A stretch of DNA of 64,000 nt from an uncultured Parasphingopyxis sp. Lineage in GTDB: Bacteria > Pseudomonadota > Alphaproteobacteria > Sphingomonadales > Sphingomonadaceae. Under the pieces are notes generated by a model. It ran no database searches. It worked only from the letters and a program-made list of their open reading frames with translations, and was not told the origin of the DNA. Location of the stretch: positions 496,001-560,000 of the forward strand of contig CAMYKP010000006.1 of NCBI GenBank assembly GCA_947259005.1, read 5' to 3'. Of the stretch, positions 20,623-30,275 are shown one piece after another. Each line of letters begins with the position of its first letter. Within the stretch, counting starts at the first letter, position 1. The translations under genes and the position numbers were made by a program.

Positions 20623-21437
20623 CACCGAATAGCGCCTGCCACAATCTTGTGCAGTTTGGAATGGAGCGCATCATTAGCCGCAAGGATTTCGCTGCGGTCA
20701 AAGAGCTGGGTGCCACCCCGAAAATCGGTCACGAACCCGCGCGCTTCGCGGACCAGCAACACGCCAGCTGCAACGTCCCATGGCTGGAGGCCCGCTTCCC
20801 AAAATCCGTCATAGCGCCCGGCGGCAAGCCATGCGAGATCGAGCGATGCCGCACCAAAACGCCGGATACCCGCCACATGCGGTGCAACGGCGTTGAAGAC
20901 AGAGTTGAACTGGTCGAGATCACCATGGCCCTTGAACGGAATGCCCGTCGCGATCAGAGCTTCATTGAGATTGCGGCGGCCGGATACCTGGAGCCGGCGA
21001 TCGTGGAGAAACGCACCCTTGGTCTTTTCGGCCCAGAACAGGTCATCTGTCAGCGGCTGATAGACGAGGCCTGCACTGATCTCGCCCCAGCTGCCATCAA
21101 GCCTGCGTTCCTGCACCGCAATCGAAATGGCGAAATGCGGAATGCCGTGAAGAAAGTTGCTGGTGCCATCAAGCGGATCAATGATCCAGCGAGGCTTATC
21201 CGGCTCACCCTCGATGTTCCCGGCCTCTTCAAGCATGAAACCCCAGCCGGGGCGCACGGCGAGCAGTTCGTCATAGAGAATGCGTTCGGCGCGCATATCG
21301 GCCTTTGACACGAAATCCGCAGGCCCTTTCATCGAGACCTGCAGATGCTCGACCTCGGTAAAGTCGCGCGCCAAGCTGCGCCCTGCTTTGCGGGCGGCGC
21401 GGTCCATGACGGTGATAATGGCGGAACGGGCTGGCAT
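20622..21437 (-). CDS. Inositol monophosphatase family protein
   Basis: A 271-residue Mg-dependent phosphatase of the IMPase/SuhB family. The metal-site motif WIIDPLDGTSNFLHG (about residues 83-97), the upstream acidic LEEAGN and the C-terminal signature PWDVAAGVLLVREA are all conserved. Likely substrates are myo-inositol-1-phosphate or related sugar phosphates; SuhB-like members also act in rRNA transcription antitermination. It lies between efp and the propeller gene. The enzyme class is sure, the exact substrate is not. Confidence 0.9.
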   Translation of the reverse strand: MPARSAIITVMDRAARKAGRSLARDFTEVEHLQVSMKGPADFVSKADMRAERILYDELLAVRPGWGFMLEEAGNIEGEPDKPRWIIDPLDGTSNFLHGIPHFAISIAVQERRLDGSWGEISAGLVYQPLTDDLFWAEKTKGAFLHDRRLQVSGRRNLNEALIATGIPFKGHGDLDQFNSVFNAVAPHVAGIRRFGAASLDLAWLAAGRYDGFWEAGLQPWDVAAGVLLVREARGFVTDFRGGTQLFDRSEILAANDALHSKLHKIVAGAIR

Positions 21438-21479
21438 AATTTCTTTCCTGCGCTCGAAGCGGGCGCTTAAAGGGTCAGG

Positions 21480-22043
21480 CTAATCGGCCTTTTTCACATA
21501 TTCCTGCGCATAAACGTCAACGATGATGCGGGTGCCAGCGCTGATATGCGGCGGCACCATGACGCGGACACCATTGTCGAGAATGGCCGGCTTGTAGGAT
21601 GATGAGGCCGTCTGCCCTTTCACAACAGCGTCGGCTTCGACAATTTCGGCTTCGATATGATCTGGCAACTGCACGGAAATCGGCTTTTCGTCATACAGTT
21701 CAAGCGTCACATCCATGCCATCCTGCAGAAAGGCCACGGCATCACCAAGCAGGTCGGCGGGCAGCGTTATCTGCTCGTAATTTTCCTTGTCCATGAAAGT
21801 AAGCATTTCATCGTCAGCGAACAGGAACTGATATTCGCGCGTATCGAGACGCACCTTCTCAACCGTTTCGGCGGAGCGGAATCGGACATTGTTCTTCCGG
21901 CCGTCGATCAGATTCTTGAGTTCGACCTGCATATAGGCACCGCCCTTGCCAGGCTGCGTATGCTGAATCTTGACGGCCTTCCAGAGCCCGCCCTCATATT
22001 CAATGATGTTGCCGGGACGGATGTCCACGCCGCTGATCTTCAT
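21480..22043 (-). CDS. efp: Translation elongation factor P
   Basis: A 187-residue, three-domain factor that relieves ribosome stalling at polyproline. Domain I has the [12 protein letters not shown] loop; the tip lysine at about position 34 (QPGKGG) is the usual modification site. The C-terminal OB domain contains the signature [18 protein letters not shown] chose ATG 22043 ([12 protein letters not shown]); the longer frame back to 22091 adds 16 low-complexity residues. A signature of a dedicated lysine-modifying enzyme is not seen nearby. Confidence 0.96.
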   Translation of the reverse strand: MKISGVDIRPGNIIEYEGGLWKAVKIQHTQPGKGGAYMQVELKNLIDGRKNNVRFRSAETVEKVRLDTREYQFLFADDEMLTFMDKENYEQITLPADLLGDAVAFLQDGMDVTLELYDEKPISVQLPDHIEAEIVEADAVVKGQTASSSYKPAILDNGVRVMVPPHISAGTRIIVDVYAQEYVKKAD

Positions 22044-22198
22044 GGAAGTCTCACTTGTTTCGAAAGAGCCGGCGCGGCCTCTACCAGCCACAGGCCCAAG
22101 CTACAAGCAAAGAGCCACAAGCACAGAAGCTGTCGCTTCCGTCCAATACAATGCGATCCGCGCCGCTAGACTAAGCAGCATCAGAAGAGGTTATGCAG

Positions 22199-22393
22199 AT
22201 GATGTACAGCAAGAGCTCTTTCCCGCGAGCCGCCGGCCTTTTCGGCCGGATCGCCGGGCTGCCGCGTCGAATCAGGAGAAATCCGGATATTCGCGCCGGC
22301 ATCGCTGACCCGGAAGGCTATCGTGCAGAGCTGCTGCGAAAGGCGGTGGCGTTTACCATTGGCAAGCGCGACGAAGCCGATTCGGAAGCCTAG
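22199..22393 (+). CDS. Small arginine-rich orphan protein
   Basis: A 64-residue basic protein (LFGRIAGLPRRIRRNPD) of unknown function with no membrane segment. A GAGG eight bases before ATG 22199 makes this the best start; another in-frame ATG at 22193 is only two bases from it. The stop overlaps the thiE stop by four bases, convergently. It is preceded by 155 bases between it and efp (divergent), which hold an imperfect direct repeat (AGCTACAAGC and AGCCACAAGC) and presumably both promoters. Confidence 0.55.
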   Translation: MMYSKSSFPRAAGLFGRIAGLPRRIRRNPDIRAGIADPEGYRAELLRKAVAFTIGKRDEADSEA

Positions 22394-23013
22394 TCACCCA
22401 ATTTCGCTGCAAAAGCCCGAACACCTGCGGCTTCTCCATCGGGATGGTTCCAGACGGCACTGCTGACCGCTATGAAATCAGCGCCAGCCTCAATCAGGGG
22501 CACGGCATTGTCAGCGGTGATTCCGCCAATCGCCACGCAAGGCAGCACGAACATATCCGACCACCAGGTGAGAATCTCCGGTTCAGGGCGATGGACGGTT
22601 TCTTTCGTCTGGGATTCGTAAAAGGCGCCGAACGCTACATAGTCGGCCCCCGCCTCCCCCGCTTCCATCGCGAAATGGCGGCTGTCATGGCAGGTCGCGC
22701 CAATCTGCACATCCTTGCCGAGTAGCGCCCGGGCTTCCTTGATGCTGCTATCGGACCGCCCCAGATGTACGCCGTCTGTGCCCAGTTGCGCGGCCAGATC
22801 GACGCGATCATTGAGAACAAAGGCACAGTCTCGTTCCGCGCAGATCGGCATCAGCCGCTCCGCCATCGCGACTATGGCTGCATCGTCCGCATCTTTCATG
22901 CGAAGCTGGAATGCAGCGACCGGCCCGGCATCAAGCGCGCGGACCAGGCGGTCTGGAAAATCATCACCAAGATCGGGCGGCGAGATCAGATAAAGTTGGC
23001 ACTTGGTTGTCAT
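22390..23013 (-). CDS. thiE: Thiamine phosphate synthase
   Basis: A 207-residue TIM-barrel enzyme joining hydroxymethylpyrimidine diphosphate and thiazole phosphate to form thiamine phosphate. Family features are FQLRMKDADD, VLNDRVDLAAQLGTDGVHLG, GATCHDS, DYVAFGAFYESQTK and AIGGITADN. The usual lysine in QLR.K is kept. A TPP riboswitch was looked for in the short upstream region and not seen. It is a single gene here, without other thi genes adjacent. Confidence 0.92.
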   Translation of the reverse strand: MTTKCQLYLISPPDLGDDFPDRLVRALDAGPVAAFQLRMKDADDAAIVAMAERLMPICAERDCAFVLNDRVDLAAQLGTDGVHLGRSDSSIKEARALLGKDVQIGATCHDSRHFAMEAGEAGADYVAFGAFYESQTKETVHRPEPEILTWWSDMFVLPCVAIGGITADNAVPLIEAGADFIAVSSAVWNHPDGEAAGVRAFAAKLGD

Positions 23014-23101
23014 GCGCCTCCCCTAGCCGCTCCAATGGGCAAAACGGAAGCGCATTGTATCGTTCATTGTGCATGCAGGCTCAGTTGCGCAAAATAGTAC
23101 C

Positions 23102-23479
23102 ATGAAACAGACGATATTCCCTGCTCTGTTGGTGCTGCTGGCCAGTTGCGCCACCATCCCGCAATCTCCTCCCCGTGAGGACGGGATCGCCCGACTTGGC
23201 GAATCAACCTATGTCGACGGACCGCTCGTCACGCCACTCAGGGTTGTCGAGGATAGCCGCTGCCCGATAAATGCCCGATGCGTCTGGGCTGGCCGGGTTA
23301 TTCTCCATGTCCGAGTGGCCGGACATCAAGCACTGGATCTGGCTCTCGGCGAATCACAACAAGTGGCCGATGGCGCGCTAACGCTGGTTTCGGTGACACC
23401 GGATCAAATCGCGGGTGAAGGGCAGGAAATCGACCCTGCGGACTATCGCTTCACCTTTGCATTCGAAGGCGGCTTCTAA
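23102..23479 (+). CDS. Putative lipoprotein with a Cys-x-x-x-x-x-Cys-x-Trp-Ala-Gly motif
   Basis: A 125-residue protein with a lipoprotein signal: MKQTIFPALLVLLASCATI, with lipobox LASC (cysteine 16). The mature domain carries DSRCPINARCVWAGRV, a motif found in small uncharacterised outer-membrane or periplasmic proteins of several proteobacteria, probably a disulfide-linked beta domain. It ends 16 bases before the stop of the convergent aldolase gene. The function is unknown. Confidence 0.75.
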   Translation: MKQTIFPALLVLLASCATIPQSPPREDGIARLGESTYVDGPLVTPLRVVEDSRCPINARCVWAGRVILHVRVAGHQALDLALGESQQVADGALTLVSVTPDQIAGEGQEIDPADYRFTFAFEGGF

Positions 23480-23495
23480 GCCCTGAACCTGGCGA

Positions 23496-24389
23496 TCAGA
23501 TTTTGACGGTCGATGCCTTATGGATCTGGTCGATTGCCGCACCAAGGGACGCGTCGAATTGGGCATCGCTCATGTCCTGCCGCAAATCCTGCAGCAGCGC
23601 GCGGGAGAAGCTGGCGATCATGCCTTTATTCTTGGCAAGCTCTGCACAGGCATCATCGCGCGAATAGCCGCCCGAAAGCGCGACAAGTCTGGCAACACGC
23701 GGATGGGCAACCACATCGTCATACAAGCCCGCTTTCGCCGGGATCGACAATTTCAGCATGACCTGACGATCTTCGGGCAGCGCATCGAGCGCCTTGATGA
23801 GTTCATCGTGCAGGATCGCATCGGCCTCGGCGCGTTCCGGGCTGGTCAGCGACACTTCAGGCTCGACGATGGGCATCAGGCCGTGATCGATGATCTGGTT
23901 GGCCACCTTGAATTGCTGCGCCACATTGGCAGCGATGCCGCTCGGCGAGGCCTTGTTGATAACCGAACGCATCTTGGTGCCGAAAATGCCCTTGGCGACG
24001 GCGCGCTCGAGCAGCGCATCGAGATCGGGCATCGGCTTCATCATCTGGACGCCGTCGGCCTCATCCTCGAGACCCTTGTCCACTTTCAGGAACGGCACGA
24101 CACCGCGCTCCCAAAGCTTCTCGGGAACCGGCTTGCCATCGGCTTCGCCGTCCATGGTCTTTTCGAAAAGGATTGCCCCGATGACTTTGCCGCTGCCAAA
24201 GGATGGCGCAGTGATGACCCGCTGGCGCATCTGATGGATGAGCGCGAACATCTCGTCTTCGTTCGAATAGGCATCTTCGCCAATGCCGAACCCTTTCAAT
24301 GCCTTCGGCGTCGAACCGCCACTCTGGTCGAGTGCGGCGATAAAGCCTTCGCCTTTGGTGATCGTCTGCATCATTTTCGGGTCTGACAT
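23496..24389 (-). CDS. fba: Fructose-bisphosphate aldolase class I
   Basis: A 297-residue Schiff-base aldolase of the type seen in Staphylococcus aureus FdaA, interconverting fructose 1,6-bisphosphate with dihydroxyacetone phosphate and glyceraldehyde 3-phosphate. Conserved stretches are GFIAALDQSGGSTPKALK near the N-terminus, VVPFLKVDKGL, IVEPEVSL, VMLKLSIP (with the Schiff-base lysine) and ALSGGYSRDDA. It is the last gene of the tkt-gap-pgk group. About 150 bases lie between it and the thioesterase gene; a short GGGATG/CATCCC hairpin there has no U-tract. Confidence 0.93.
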   Translation of the reverse strand: MSDPKMMQTITKGEGFIAALDQSGGSTPKALKGFGIGEDAYSNEDEMFALIHQMRQRVITAPSFGSGKVIGAILFEKTMDGEADGKPVPEKLWERGVVPFLKVDKGLEDEADGVQMMKPMPDLDALLERAVAKGIFGTKMRSVINKASPSGIAANVAQQFKVANQIIDHGLMPIVEPEVSLTSPERAEADAILHDELIKALDALPEDRQVMLKLSIPAKAGLYDDVVAHPRVARLVALSGGYSRDDACAELAKNKGMIASFSRALLQDLRQDMSDAQFDASLGAAIDQIHKASTVKI

Positions 24390-24538
24390 CGAAATGGGGT
24401 GTCCTTTTGGTTCGCGCGAATCTCACGCGTTTGATAGTAAAGGGTACGGCCTTCGGCAACGGTGCGGCTATAGCCGTCGTGCATAGCATTGCGAACCGCA
24501 TGGGATGTCTCCCATCCCGAGCATCTATAACCCAAAAG

Positions 24539-24991
24539 TCAGCTACGGATTTTACGGATTATCCCGTTGAAGCGAAGCGCAGGCTTGCCATCGGCGGTCA
24601 CAATTCCTTGGGTAAAGATCGTCTTGCCGCCTGCTCGTACGACCTCACCACGAGCCTCAACCATCTGCCCGACCTCGACCGGATCAAGAAAATCCCCGGC
24701 CAAATTGAGCGTAACGCCGCGCGCGCCGTCCATGGCTTCGCGTGCGATCGTGAAGAGCGCCCCGTCGGCAAAGGTCATCAGGCATCCGCCATGCATGAAT
24801 CCGCCGCCATTCATGTGGCGCTGCTCAGCGCGAAACGCGCTTACAGTGCTGCCATCTGCTTCGATCTTTTCATAAAAAGGCCCGGCATTCTGCTCGAACG
24901 CATCGCTTTCCCAGACGGACCAGCCCGCCCATTCGCCCTCTGTAACGAGTACGAGGCCGCCTTCGGACCCTACGGCTTCGTTTTCGCTCAT
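24539..24991 (-). CDS. PaaI-type acyl-CoA thioesterase
   Basis: A 150-residue hotdog-fold protein. The family signature [20 protein letters not shown] carries the catalytic acidic residue and glycine-rich loop; [18 protein letters not shown] follows. It is expected to hydrolyse an acyl-CoA, aryl-acyl type unknown. I chose ATG 24991 ([12 protein letters not shown]), which overlaps the pgk stop as ATGA, over an in-frame start at 25036. Why it sits between pgk and fba is unclear. Confidence 0.88.
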   Translation of the reverse strand: MSENEAVGSEGGLVLVTEGEWAGWSVWESDAFEQNAGPFYEKIEADGSTVSAFRAEQRHMNGGGFMHGGCLMTFADGALFTIAREAMDGARGVTLNLAGDFLDPVEVGQMVEARGEVVRAGGKTIFTQGIVTADGKPALRFNGIIRKIRS

Positions 24992-26172
24992 GCGCTGAGT
25001 GCCGCAACACCCGGCAATTCCTTGCCTTCCATCCATTCCAGAAAAGCGCCGCCAGCCGTTGAAACAAACGTGAAATCATCCGCGACACCCGCATGGTTGA
25101 GTGCGGCGACCGTGTCCCCGCCCCCGGCAACCGATACGAGCGAGCCTTCGCGGGTCAGCGCCGCTGCAGTTTGAGCCAATGCAACGGTTGCAGTATCGAA
25201 AGGTGGTGTCTCAAAAGCCCCTAGCGGGCCGTTCCAGACCAGCGTCTTGCAGGTCTTGAGCACATCGGCGAGCGCTTCGACAGCGGCCGGGCCGATATCG
25301 AGGATCATTTCATCCGCTGCCACTTCATGGACATTAACCGTCCGCGTGGGGGGATTGGCAGCGAATTCTTTCGCAACCACCACGTCATAGGGCAGATGGA
25401 CCGTGCAATCGGCCGCATCGGCCGCTTCGAGAATAGCGACCGCAGTATCGGTCAGGTCGTGCTCGCACAGAGATTTGCCAACATCGACCCCGCGCGCGGC
25501 GAGGAATGTATTCGCCATACCGCCACCGATGATCAGGTGATCGACCTTGGTCACCAGATGCTCGAGCACATCCAGTTTGGTGGAAACCTTGGCTCCGCCA
25601 ACCACCGCAGCCACCGGATGCTCAGGATTGCCGAGCGCGGCTTCCAACGCCGTCAGCTCTGCCTGCATTGCGCGACCGGCATAGGCAGGCAGGAAATGCG
25701 TCAACCCTTCTGTCGACATATGGGCGCGGTGCGAGACCGAGAAGGCGTCATTCACGTAGAAATCACCGAACGAGGCAATCATCTTTGCCATCTGCGGATC
25801 ATTCTTTTCTTCGCCAGCCGCAAAACGGGTATTTTCGATCATCACTATCGCGCCATTCGGCAGATCGGCAATCGCCGCCCCGCTGGGTCGCTCCATGAAA
25901 GTCACATCCCGGCCAAGAACGTCCGAAAGCGCCGGAACAACCGGTTGCAGCGAGAATTCAGGCCGATATTCGCCCTTGGGCCGGCCGAAATGGGCAAGCA
26001 GCAACACTTTGGCACCGGCGTCCGACAATTCGGTGATCGTCGGAACATGGGCGCGCAACCGCGTATCGTCCGTAACCGCACCATCCGCCATTGGCACGTT
26101 GAGGTCGACACGGACCAGCGCGCGCTGCCCGGCGATGTCGCCAAGATCGTCCAGCGTCCGAAATGACGTCAT
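24988..26172 (-). CDS. pgk: Phosphoglycerate kinase
   Basis: A 394-residue two-domain kinase transferring phosphate between 1,3-bisphosphoglycerate and ADP. The substrate-binding RVDLNVPM and AHFGRPKG, the [15 protein letters not shown] hinge region and the C-terminal nucleotide loop [11 protein letters not shown] are all intact. Full length for the family. It follows gap by 34 bases. Confidence 0.97.
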   Translation of the reverse strand: MTSFRTLDDLGDIAGQRALVRVDLNVPMADGAVTDDTRLRAHVPTITELSDAGAKVLLLAHFGRPKGEYRPEFSLQPVVPALSDVLGRDVTFMERPSGAAIADLPNGAIVMIENTRFAAGEEKNDPQMAKMIASFGDFYVNDAFSVSHRAHMSTEGLTHFLPAYAGRAMQAELTALEAALGNPEHPVAAVVGGAKVSTKLDVLEHLVTKVDHLIIGGGMANTFLAARGVDVGKSLCEHDLTDTAVAILEAADAADCTVHLPYDVVVAKEFAANPPTRTVNVHEVAADEMILDIGPAAVEALADVLKTCKTLVWNGPLGAFETPPFDTATVALAQTAAALTREGSLVSVAGGGDTVAALNHAGVADDFTFVSTAGGAFLEWMEGKELPGVAALSA

Positions 26173-26206
26173 GACGTCAATCCCCTTTTTGGCGGAAATC
26201 GAAGGT

Positions 26207-27214
26207 TTACAGCAGACCTGCCATCACGCCGGCCGTGTCGATCATGCGGTTCGAGAAACCCCATTCATTGTCGTACCAGCTGACAACGCGAGCGAGCTTG
26301 CCCTCGAGAACAGCTGTTTCCAGACTGTCTACGGTCGAGCTGGCCGGATAATGGTTGAAGTCCGACGACACCAGCGGCTGATCGGTATAGTAGAGTACAC
26401 CCTTCATCGCGCCGTCCGCAGCTGCTTTGAGGGCTTCGTTCATTTCCTCGGCCGAGGTATGGCGGCTCGGCGTAAAAACAAGGTCGATCAGCGAAACGTT
26501 GGGCGTCGGCACGCGGACCGAGCTACCGTCCAGCTTGCCATTGAGTTCAGGAAGAACGAGTCCAACTGCGCGCGCCGCACCCGTTGTCGTCGGAATCATG
26601 TTCTGTGCCCCGCCGCGCGCCCGGCGCATGTCAGAATGCATCTGATCGAGCATGCGCTGGTCATTGGTGTAGCTGTGGATCGTCGTCATGAAGCCGCGCT
26701 CGATACCCACCGCATCGTTGAGCACCTTGGCGACCGGCGCCAGACAGTTGGTGGTGCAGCTCGCATTGGAGACGATCACGTCTTCGGCGGTCAGGCTGTC
26801 ATGATTCACGCCGTACACGACCGTTTTCGTGACGTTTTTTGCCGGAGCGGAGATCAATACGCGCTTGGCGCCGGCCGCCAGATGCGGTTCAGCGGCCTCA
26901 TGCGACTGGAAAAAGCCCGTGCATTCGAGAACCAGATCGACGCCCATTGAGGCGTGCGGCAGGTTGCCGGGATCGCGCTCGGACGTAACTGCTACGGTTT
27001 TGCCGTTAATCGTGATGCTGTTTTCGCTCGCGGTCACTTCGCCCGGGAAACGGCCATGGGTCGAATCATACTGGAAGAGCAGCGCATTGGCCTTCGCATC
27101 GGCAAGGTCGTTGATTGCAACGAGTTCGAAATCATGATCGGTTCGCTCGAAGATCGCGCGCGCCACAAGGCGTCCAATGCGTCCGAACCCGTTAATTGCA
27201 ACTTTGACTGCCAT
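26207..27214 (-). CDS. gap: Glyceraldehyde-3-phosphate dehydrogenase (type I)
   Basis: A 335-residue NAD(P)-dependent enzyme. The Rossmann motif [14 protein letters not shown] is at residues 7-20, the catalytic [12 protein letters not shown] near residue 150, and [13 protein letters not shown] near the C-terminus. The region following the first strand ([19 protein letters not shown]) is normal. It is 14 bases downstream of tkt and upstream of pgk, so oxidation and phosphate transfer are made from one transcript. Confidence 0.97.
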   Translation of the reverse strand: MAVKVAINGFGRIGRLVARAIFERTDHDFELVAINDLADAKANALLFQYDSTHGRFPGEVTASENSITINGKTVAVTSERDPGNLPHASMGVDLVLECTGFFQSHEAAEPHLAAGAKRVLISAPAKNVTKTVVYGVNHDSLTAEDVIVSNASCTTNCLAPVAKVLNDAVGIERGFMTTIHSYTNDQRMLDQMHSDMRRARGGAQNMIPTTTGAARAVGLVLPELNGKLDGSSVRVPTPNVSLIDLVFTPSRHTSAEEMNEALKAAADGAMKGVLYYTDQPLVSSDFNHYPASSTVDSLETAVLEGKLARVVSWYDNEWGFSNRMIDTAGVMAGLL

Positions 27215-27228
27215 GGAAAATGTCTCCC

Positions 27229-29202
27229 TTAATTCTTGAGTGCCGACAGGATCTGCGGTGTGATCGCCGCTTCCGTCAGTCCAAAATACTCAAACAGTTT
27301 ATCAGCCGGAGCCGAACCGCCAAAGCGATCGATCCCGAAATTCAGTCCATCGGTGCCGGTATAGCGTTCCCAGCCAAATGTCGCCCCCGCCTCTATCGAA
27401 ACACGCAGGACATTTTCTTGATCGCCGAGAATATCGGCTTTGTACGCCGCATCTTGGGCCTCAAACAGTTCCCAGCACGGCATCGACACAACATCCGCGC
27501 CGATACCCTTGGCTTCCAGCGCCTCGGCGACACTGGCTGCAAGGTGCACTTCCGAACCGGTGGCCAGAAGCACGACTTTGCGGTCATTCTCCGCGCTGCG
27601 CAGGCGGTACGCACCTTTGGCGCACAGATTTTCGCTCACATCGCTGCGCATCGGCGGCAATCCCTGACGCGTGAGCGCGTGAAGTGACGGACCATCCTTG
27701 CGCTTCAGAGACAAGGCCCAGCATTCCGCGGTTTCGATCGCATCGCAGGGACGGAAAACATCAAGCCCCGGCATCGCGCGCAAGCTGGCCAGATGCTCAA
27801 TCGGCTGATGGGTCGGGCCATCCTCTCCGAGTCCGATCGAATCATGCGTCATCACATAGATGGAACGCACCCGCTGGAGCGCGGACAAGCGGATCGCCGG
27901 GCGACAATAATCGGCAAAAACCAGGAATGTCCCGCCATACGGGATAACGCCACCATGCAGCGCCATGCCGTTCATTGCGGCGGCCATGCCGAACTCACGG
28001 ATACCGTAATAGATGTAACGGCCACCATAATTGTCTTTGGTCATCGGCTCGGTGGCTGGCGTCTTGGTGTTGTTCGATCCGGTAAGATCCGCAGAACCGC
28101 CAACCGTGTCCGGCAGAGCCTTGTTGATCGCCGTCAACGCCATTTCCGAGGCCTTGCGCGTTGCCACTTTGGGCGGATCGGCGGCCAGCGATTCGAGATA
28201 GGCCTGCATGGCATTGCCTTCCGGCAAATCGCCAGCGATTCGCCGCTCAAGCTCGGCTTTTTCAGGATGATTTGCGAGACGCTCCAACCATTCACCGTGC
28301 GCCTGAACCGACCTCGTACCCGCTTCCTGCCACGCTTCGCCGATTTCCGGCGGTATCACGAATGGTGCGGCATCCCAGCCCAGTTCTGTGCGGGCGGCAG
28401 CGATTTCGTCATCTCCAAGGGGAGCGCCATGCGTTGCAGACGTGCCCTGTTTGTTGGGCGCACCGTATCCGATCACGGTTTTACAGGCGATCAGCGAAGG
28501 ACGCGGATCGGCAAGCGCTTCTTCGATTGCAAAACGGATGGCATCGGGATCGTGGCCATCGCATTTCGTGACATGCCAGCCCGCCGCCTCATAGCGTGCC
28601 GGGACATTTTCGCTGGTCGAGAGGTCGGTACCGCCATCGATGGTGATATCGTTGTCGTCCCAGAAAGTAATCAGGCGGCCAAGCTGCAAATGACCGGCAA
28701 GGCCTATTGCTTCGTGATTGATGCCTTCCATCAGGCAGCCGTCGCCAGCAATCACCCAGGTGCGGTGGTCGACCACGTCATCGCCGAACTGCGCGTTGAG
28801 ATGCCGTTCCGCTATCGCCATACCGACAGCCATCGCCAGACCCTGGCCCAGCGGGCCGGTTGTCGCCTCCACACCCGGCAACAGGAAATTCTCCGGATGG
28901 CCCGCACAGGGGCTTCCGAGCTGCCGGAAATGCTTGATTTCATCCATGGTCGGCTGCGCATAACCCGTCAGGTGCAGCAACGAATACATCAGCATCGATC
29001 CATGGCCGGCCGAGAGAACGAAACGGTCTCTGTCAAACCATTCAGGAGCTTGCGGGTTATATTTAAGATACTTTGTAAAGAGAACTGTCGCGACGTCGGC
29101 CATCCCCATCGGCATGCCGGGGTGACCGGAATTGGCTTCCTGCACTGCATCCATCGAAAGGGCGCGGATGGCATTGGCGAGCTGGGTGTGGCTGACGGTC
29201 AT
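27229..29202 (-). CDS. tkt: Transketolase
   Basis: A 657-residue thiamine diphosphate enzyme of the pentose phosphate pathway. The N-terminal EANSGHPGMPMGMADVATVL, the ThDP motif GDGCLMEGINHEAIGLAGHL, and the pyrimidine-domain MTHDSIGLGEDGPTHQP are conserved. I chose ATG 29202 (MTVSHTQLANAIRAL), since the frame back to 29322 is not family-like. It is the first gene of the tkt-gap-pgk-thioesterase-fba group and is transcribed away from the zapA group across a 158-base region. Confidence 0.96.
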   Translation of the reverse strand: MTVSHTQLANAIRALSMDAVQEANSGHPGMPMGMADVATVLFTKYLKYNPQAPEWFDRDRFVLSAGHGSMLMYSLLHLTGYAQPTMDEIKHFRQLGSPCAGHPENFLLPGVEATTGPLGQGLAMAVGMAIAERHLNAQFGDDVVDHRTWVIAGDGCLMEGINHEAIGLAGHLQLGRLITFWDDNDITIDGGTDLSTSENVPARYEAAGWHVTKCDGHDPDAIRFAIEEALADPRPSLIACKTVIGYGAPNKQGTSATHGAPLGDDEIAAARTELGWDAAPFVIPPEIGEAWQEAGTRSVQAHGEWLERLANHPEKAELERRIAGDLPEGNAMQAYLESLAADPPKVATRKASEMALTAINKALPDTVGGSADLTGSNNTKTPATEPMTKDNYGGRYIYYGIREFGMAAAMNGMALHGGVIPYGGTFLVFADYCRPAIRLSALQRVRSIYVMTHDSIGLGEDGPTHQPIEHLASLRAMPGLDVFRPCDAIETAECWALSLKRKDGPSLHALTRQGLPPMRSDVSENLCAKGAYRLRSAENDRKVVLLATGSEVHLAASVAEALEAKGIGADVVSMPCWELFEAQDAAYKADILGDQENVLRVSIEAGATFGWERYTGTDGLNFGIDRFGGSAPADKLFEYFGLTEAAITPQILSALKN

Positions 29203-29360
29203 TCGGTATCCCCTGTTCGGACTCGCACGGCCCCAAATAAGGGCCGGAGAACGGCCCGGCGAGTCGCGGGCACGCGCGACCAATTGGAATGTCACAGGGT
29301 TATCGTCAACCGCGACGCCCACAGACTTGCCGGGAAGCGCTTACCTGCTATGCAAAGCAC
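29203..29360. other. Divergent intergenic region between tkt and the coiled-coil/zapA genes
   Basis: This 158-base stretch must hold both promoters. On the plus strand it contains a 6-bp stem (CGGCCC/GGGCCG, seven-base loop) near 29229-29248, without a U-tract. I see no certain promoter boxes. Confidence 0.3.
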
Positions 29361-29771
29361 ATGGAAAACGAACGCCTTGCCCGCGCAATTGCAAGGATCG
29401 AGCAGGCGACTGCCAAGCTTGACGATATTGCCCCCTTGGCAGCGCCCATCAATCCACCGACGGATGATTCGGCCCTGAAGGCAAAGCTCGAATCGCTGAA
29501 ATCGGCACATAGGGATGCGCTGGATGATCGGGAACGTACGATCGCGAAGCTCAGGGCCGATATTACCGATATCAACGCGCTCAAAGATCAGGAAATCGAT
29601 CGGTTGCGCAATGAATTGCAGGCTGCGGCCAATTCAGGCAATCCAGCTGTTTCCGAAGCCGAGCACCATGCCTTGCAACAGAAATATGATCGGCTGCATG
29701 CAACGGCGGAATCGACTCTATCCGGCCTGGACGGCCTGATCAGCAAGGTGGAACGGACGGAAAATGGCTGA
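29361..29771 (+). CDS. Coiled-coil protein upstream of zapA
   Basis: A 136-residue acidic protein, helical throughout with heptad patterning from about residue 38 to 95 (LKAKLESLKSAHRDALDDRE, then RNELQAAAN). There is no signal peptide or membrane segment. ATG 29361 was chosen over earlier in-frame starts because the upstream residues are not helical. It overlaps zapA by eight bases. Coiled-coil genes preceding zapA are common in alphaproteobacteria and may act with it at the division ring; that role is inference. Confidence 0.8.
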   Translation: MENERLARAIARIEQATAKLDDIAPLAAPINPPTDDSALKAKLESLKSAHRDALDDRERTIAKLRADITDINALKDQEIDRLRNELQAAANSGNPAVSEAEHHALQQKYDRLHATAESTLSGLDGLISKVERTENG

Positions 29772-30069
29772 AGTAACTCTTAGCATTGCCGGCCATAGCT
29801 ACACCGTTGCCTGTCGCGACGGCGAAGAGGATCGCCTCGAAAAACTGGGCCAGATGGTCGATGCGAAAACCGTGGACGCGCAGAATGCAGTTGGCGGGAA
29901 TCTCGGCGAAGCGCGAATCCTGCTCTTTGCCTCGCTCCTGCTTGCCGACGAGGCCGATGAGCTCCGTACAAATGCGCTGCCCGCCAGGGCTGTCGAAGAT
30001 CTGGAGAAACTTGCCGATCGCCTCACCACAATCGGCGAGAAGCTTGCTTCGGACACCCAGCCCTCCTAA
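29764..30069 (+). CDS. zapA: Cell division protein ZapA
   Basis: A 101-residue FtsZ-ring-associated protein promoting FtsZ bundling. The N-terminal beta-hairpin (VTLSIAGHSYTVACRDGEED) and the following helix with LEKLGQMVDAK match the ZapA dimer domain; the C-terminal helix forms a coiled coil. It overlaps the preceding gene. The 6S RNA gene begins a few bases downstream, as in many proteobacteria. Confidence 0.93.
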   Translation: MAEVTLSIAGHSYTVACRDGEEDRLEKLGQMVDAKTVDAQNAVGGNLGEARILLFASLLLADEADELRTNALPARAVEDLEKLADRLTTIGEKLASDTQPS

Positions 30070-30081
30070 ATCGGAGATGGC

Positions 30082-30242
30082 GGGCGCTGCCCGGTACGAG
30101 CCGACACGAATATCCCTGAGGCGATACAACATCCAAGGGAGCTGTCCCTGCCCGGGTTGCGGGATTTGAAATAGAATCCGGGTCCGGTGCATATGGCGCC
30201 CACCTGACGTTACTGGCGTCAGAGGATTTTCGGGCAAACGAC
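30082..30242 (+). ncRNA. ssrS: 6S RNA (SsrS)
   Basis: A non-coding stretch located exactly between zapA and the 5-FCL gene, the conserved position of ssrS. The outer stem is visible as TGCCCGG (about 30089-30095) near the 5' end and CGGGCA (30231-30236) near the 3' end. The central part has the alphaproteobacterial features CCCTGAGGCGATACAACAT and CCAAGGGAGCTGTCCCTG. It should form a promoter-like bubble that binds RNA polymerase holoenzyme in stationary phase. The exact ends are estimated; a further GC stem (GGCGGG/CCCGCC) could extend it by a few bases each side. Confidence 0.85.
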
Positions 30243-30275
30243 CATGGCGGCCCCGCCACCCGCACGAGCGAGATC

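Noticed and set aside
23014-23100. TPP riboswitch upstream of thiE
   Set aside because: The upstream region is short and I see none of the conserved riboswitch core.
27793-29478. A 561-residue plus-strand open frame across tkt
   Set aside because: It is the shadow of transketolase, whose motifs are complete on the other strand; composition is not protein-like.
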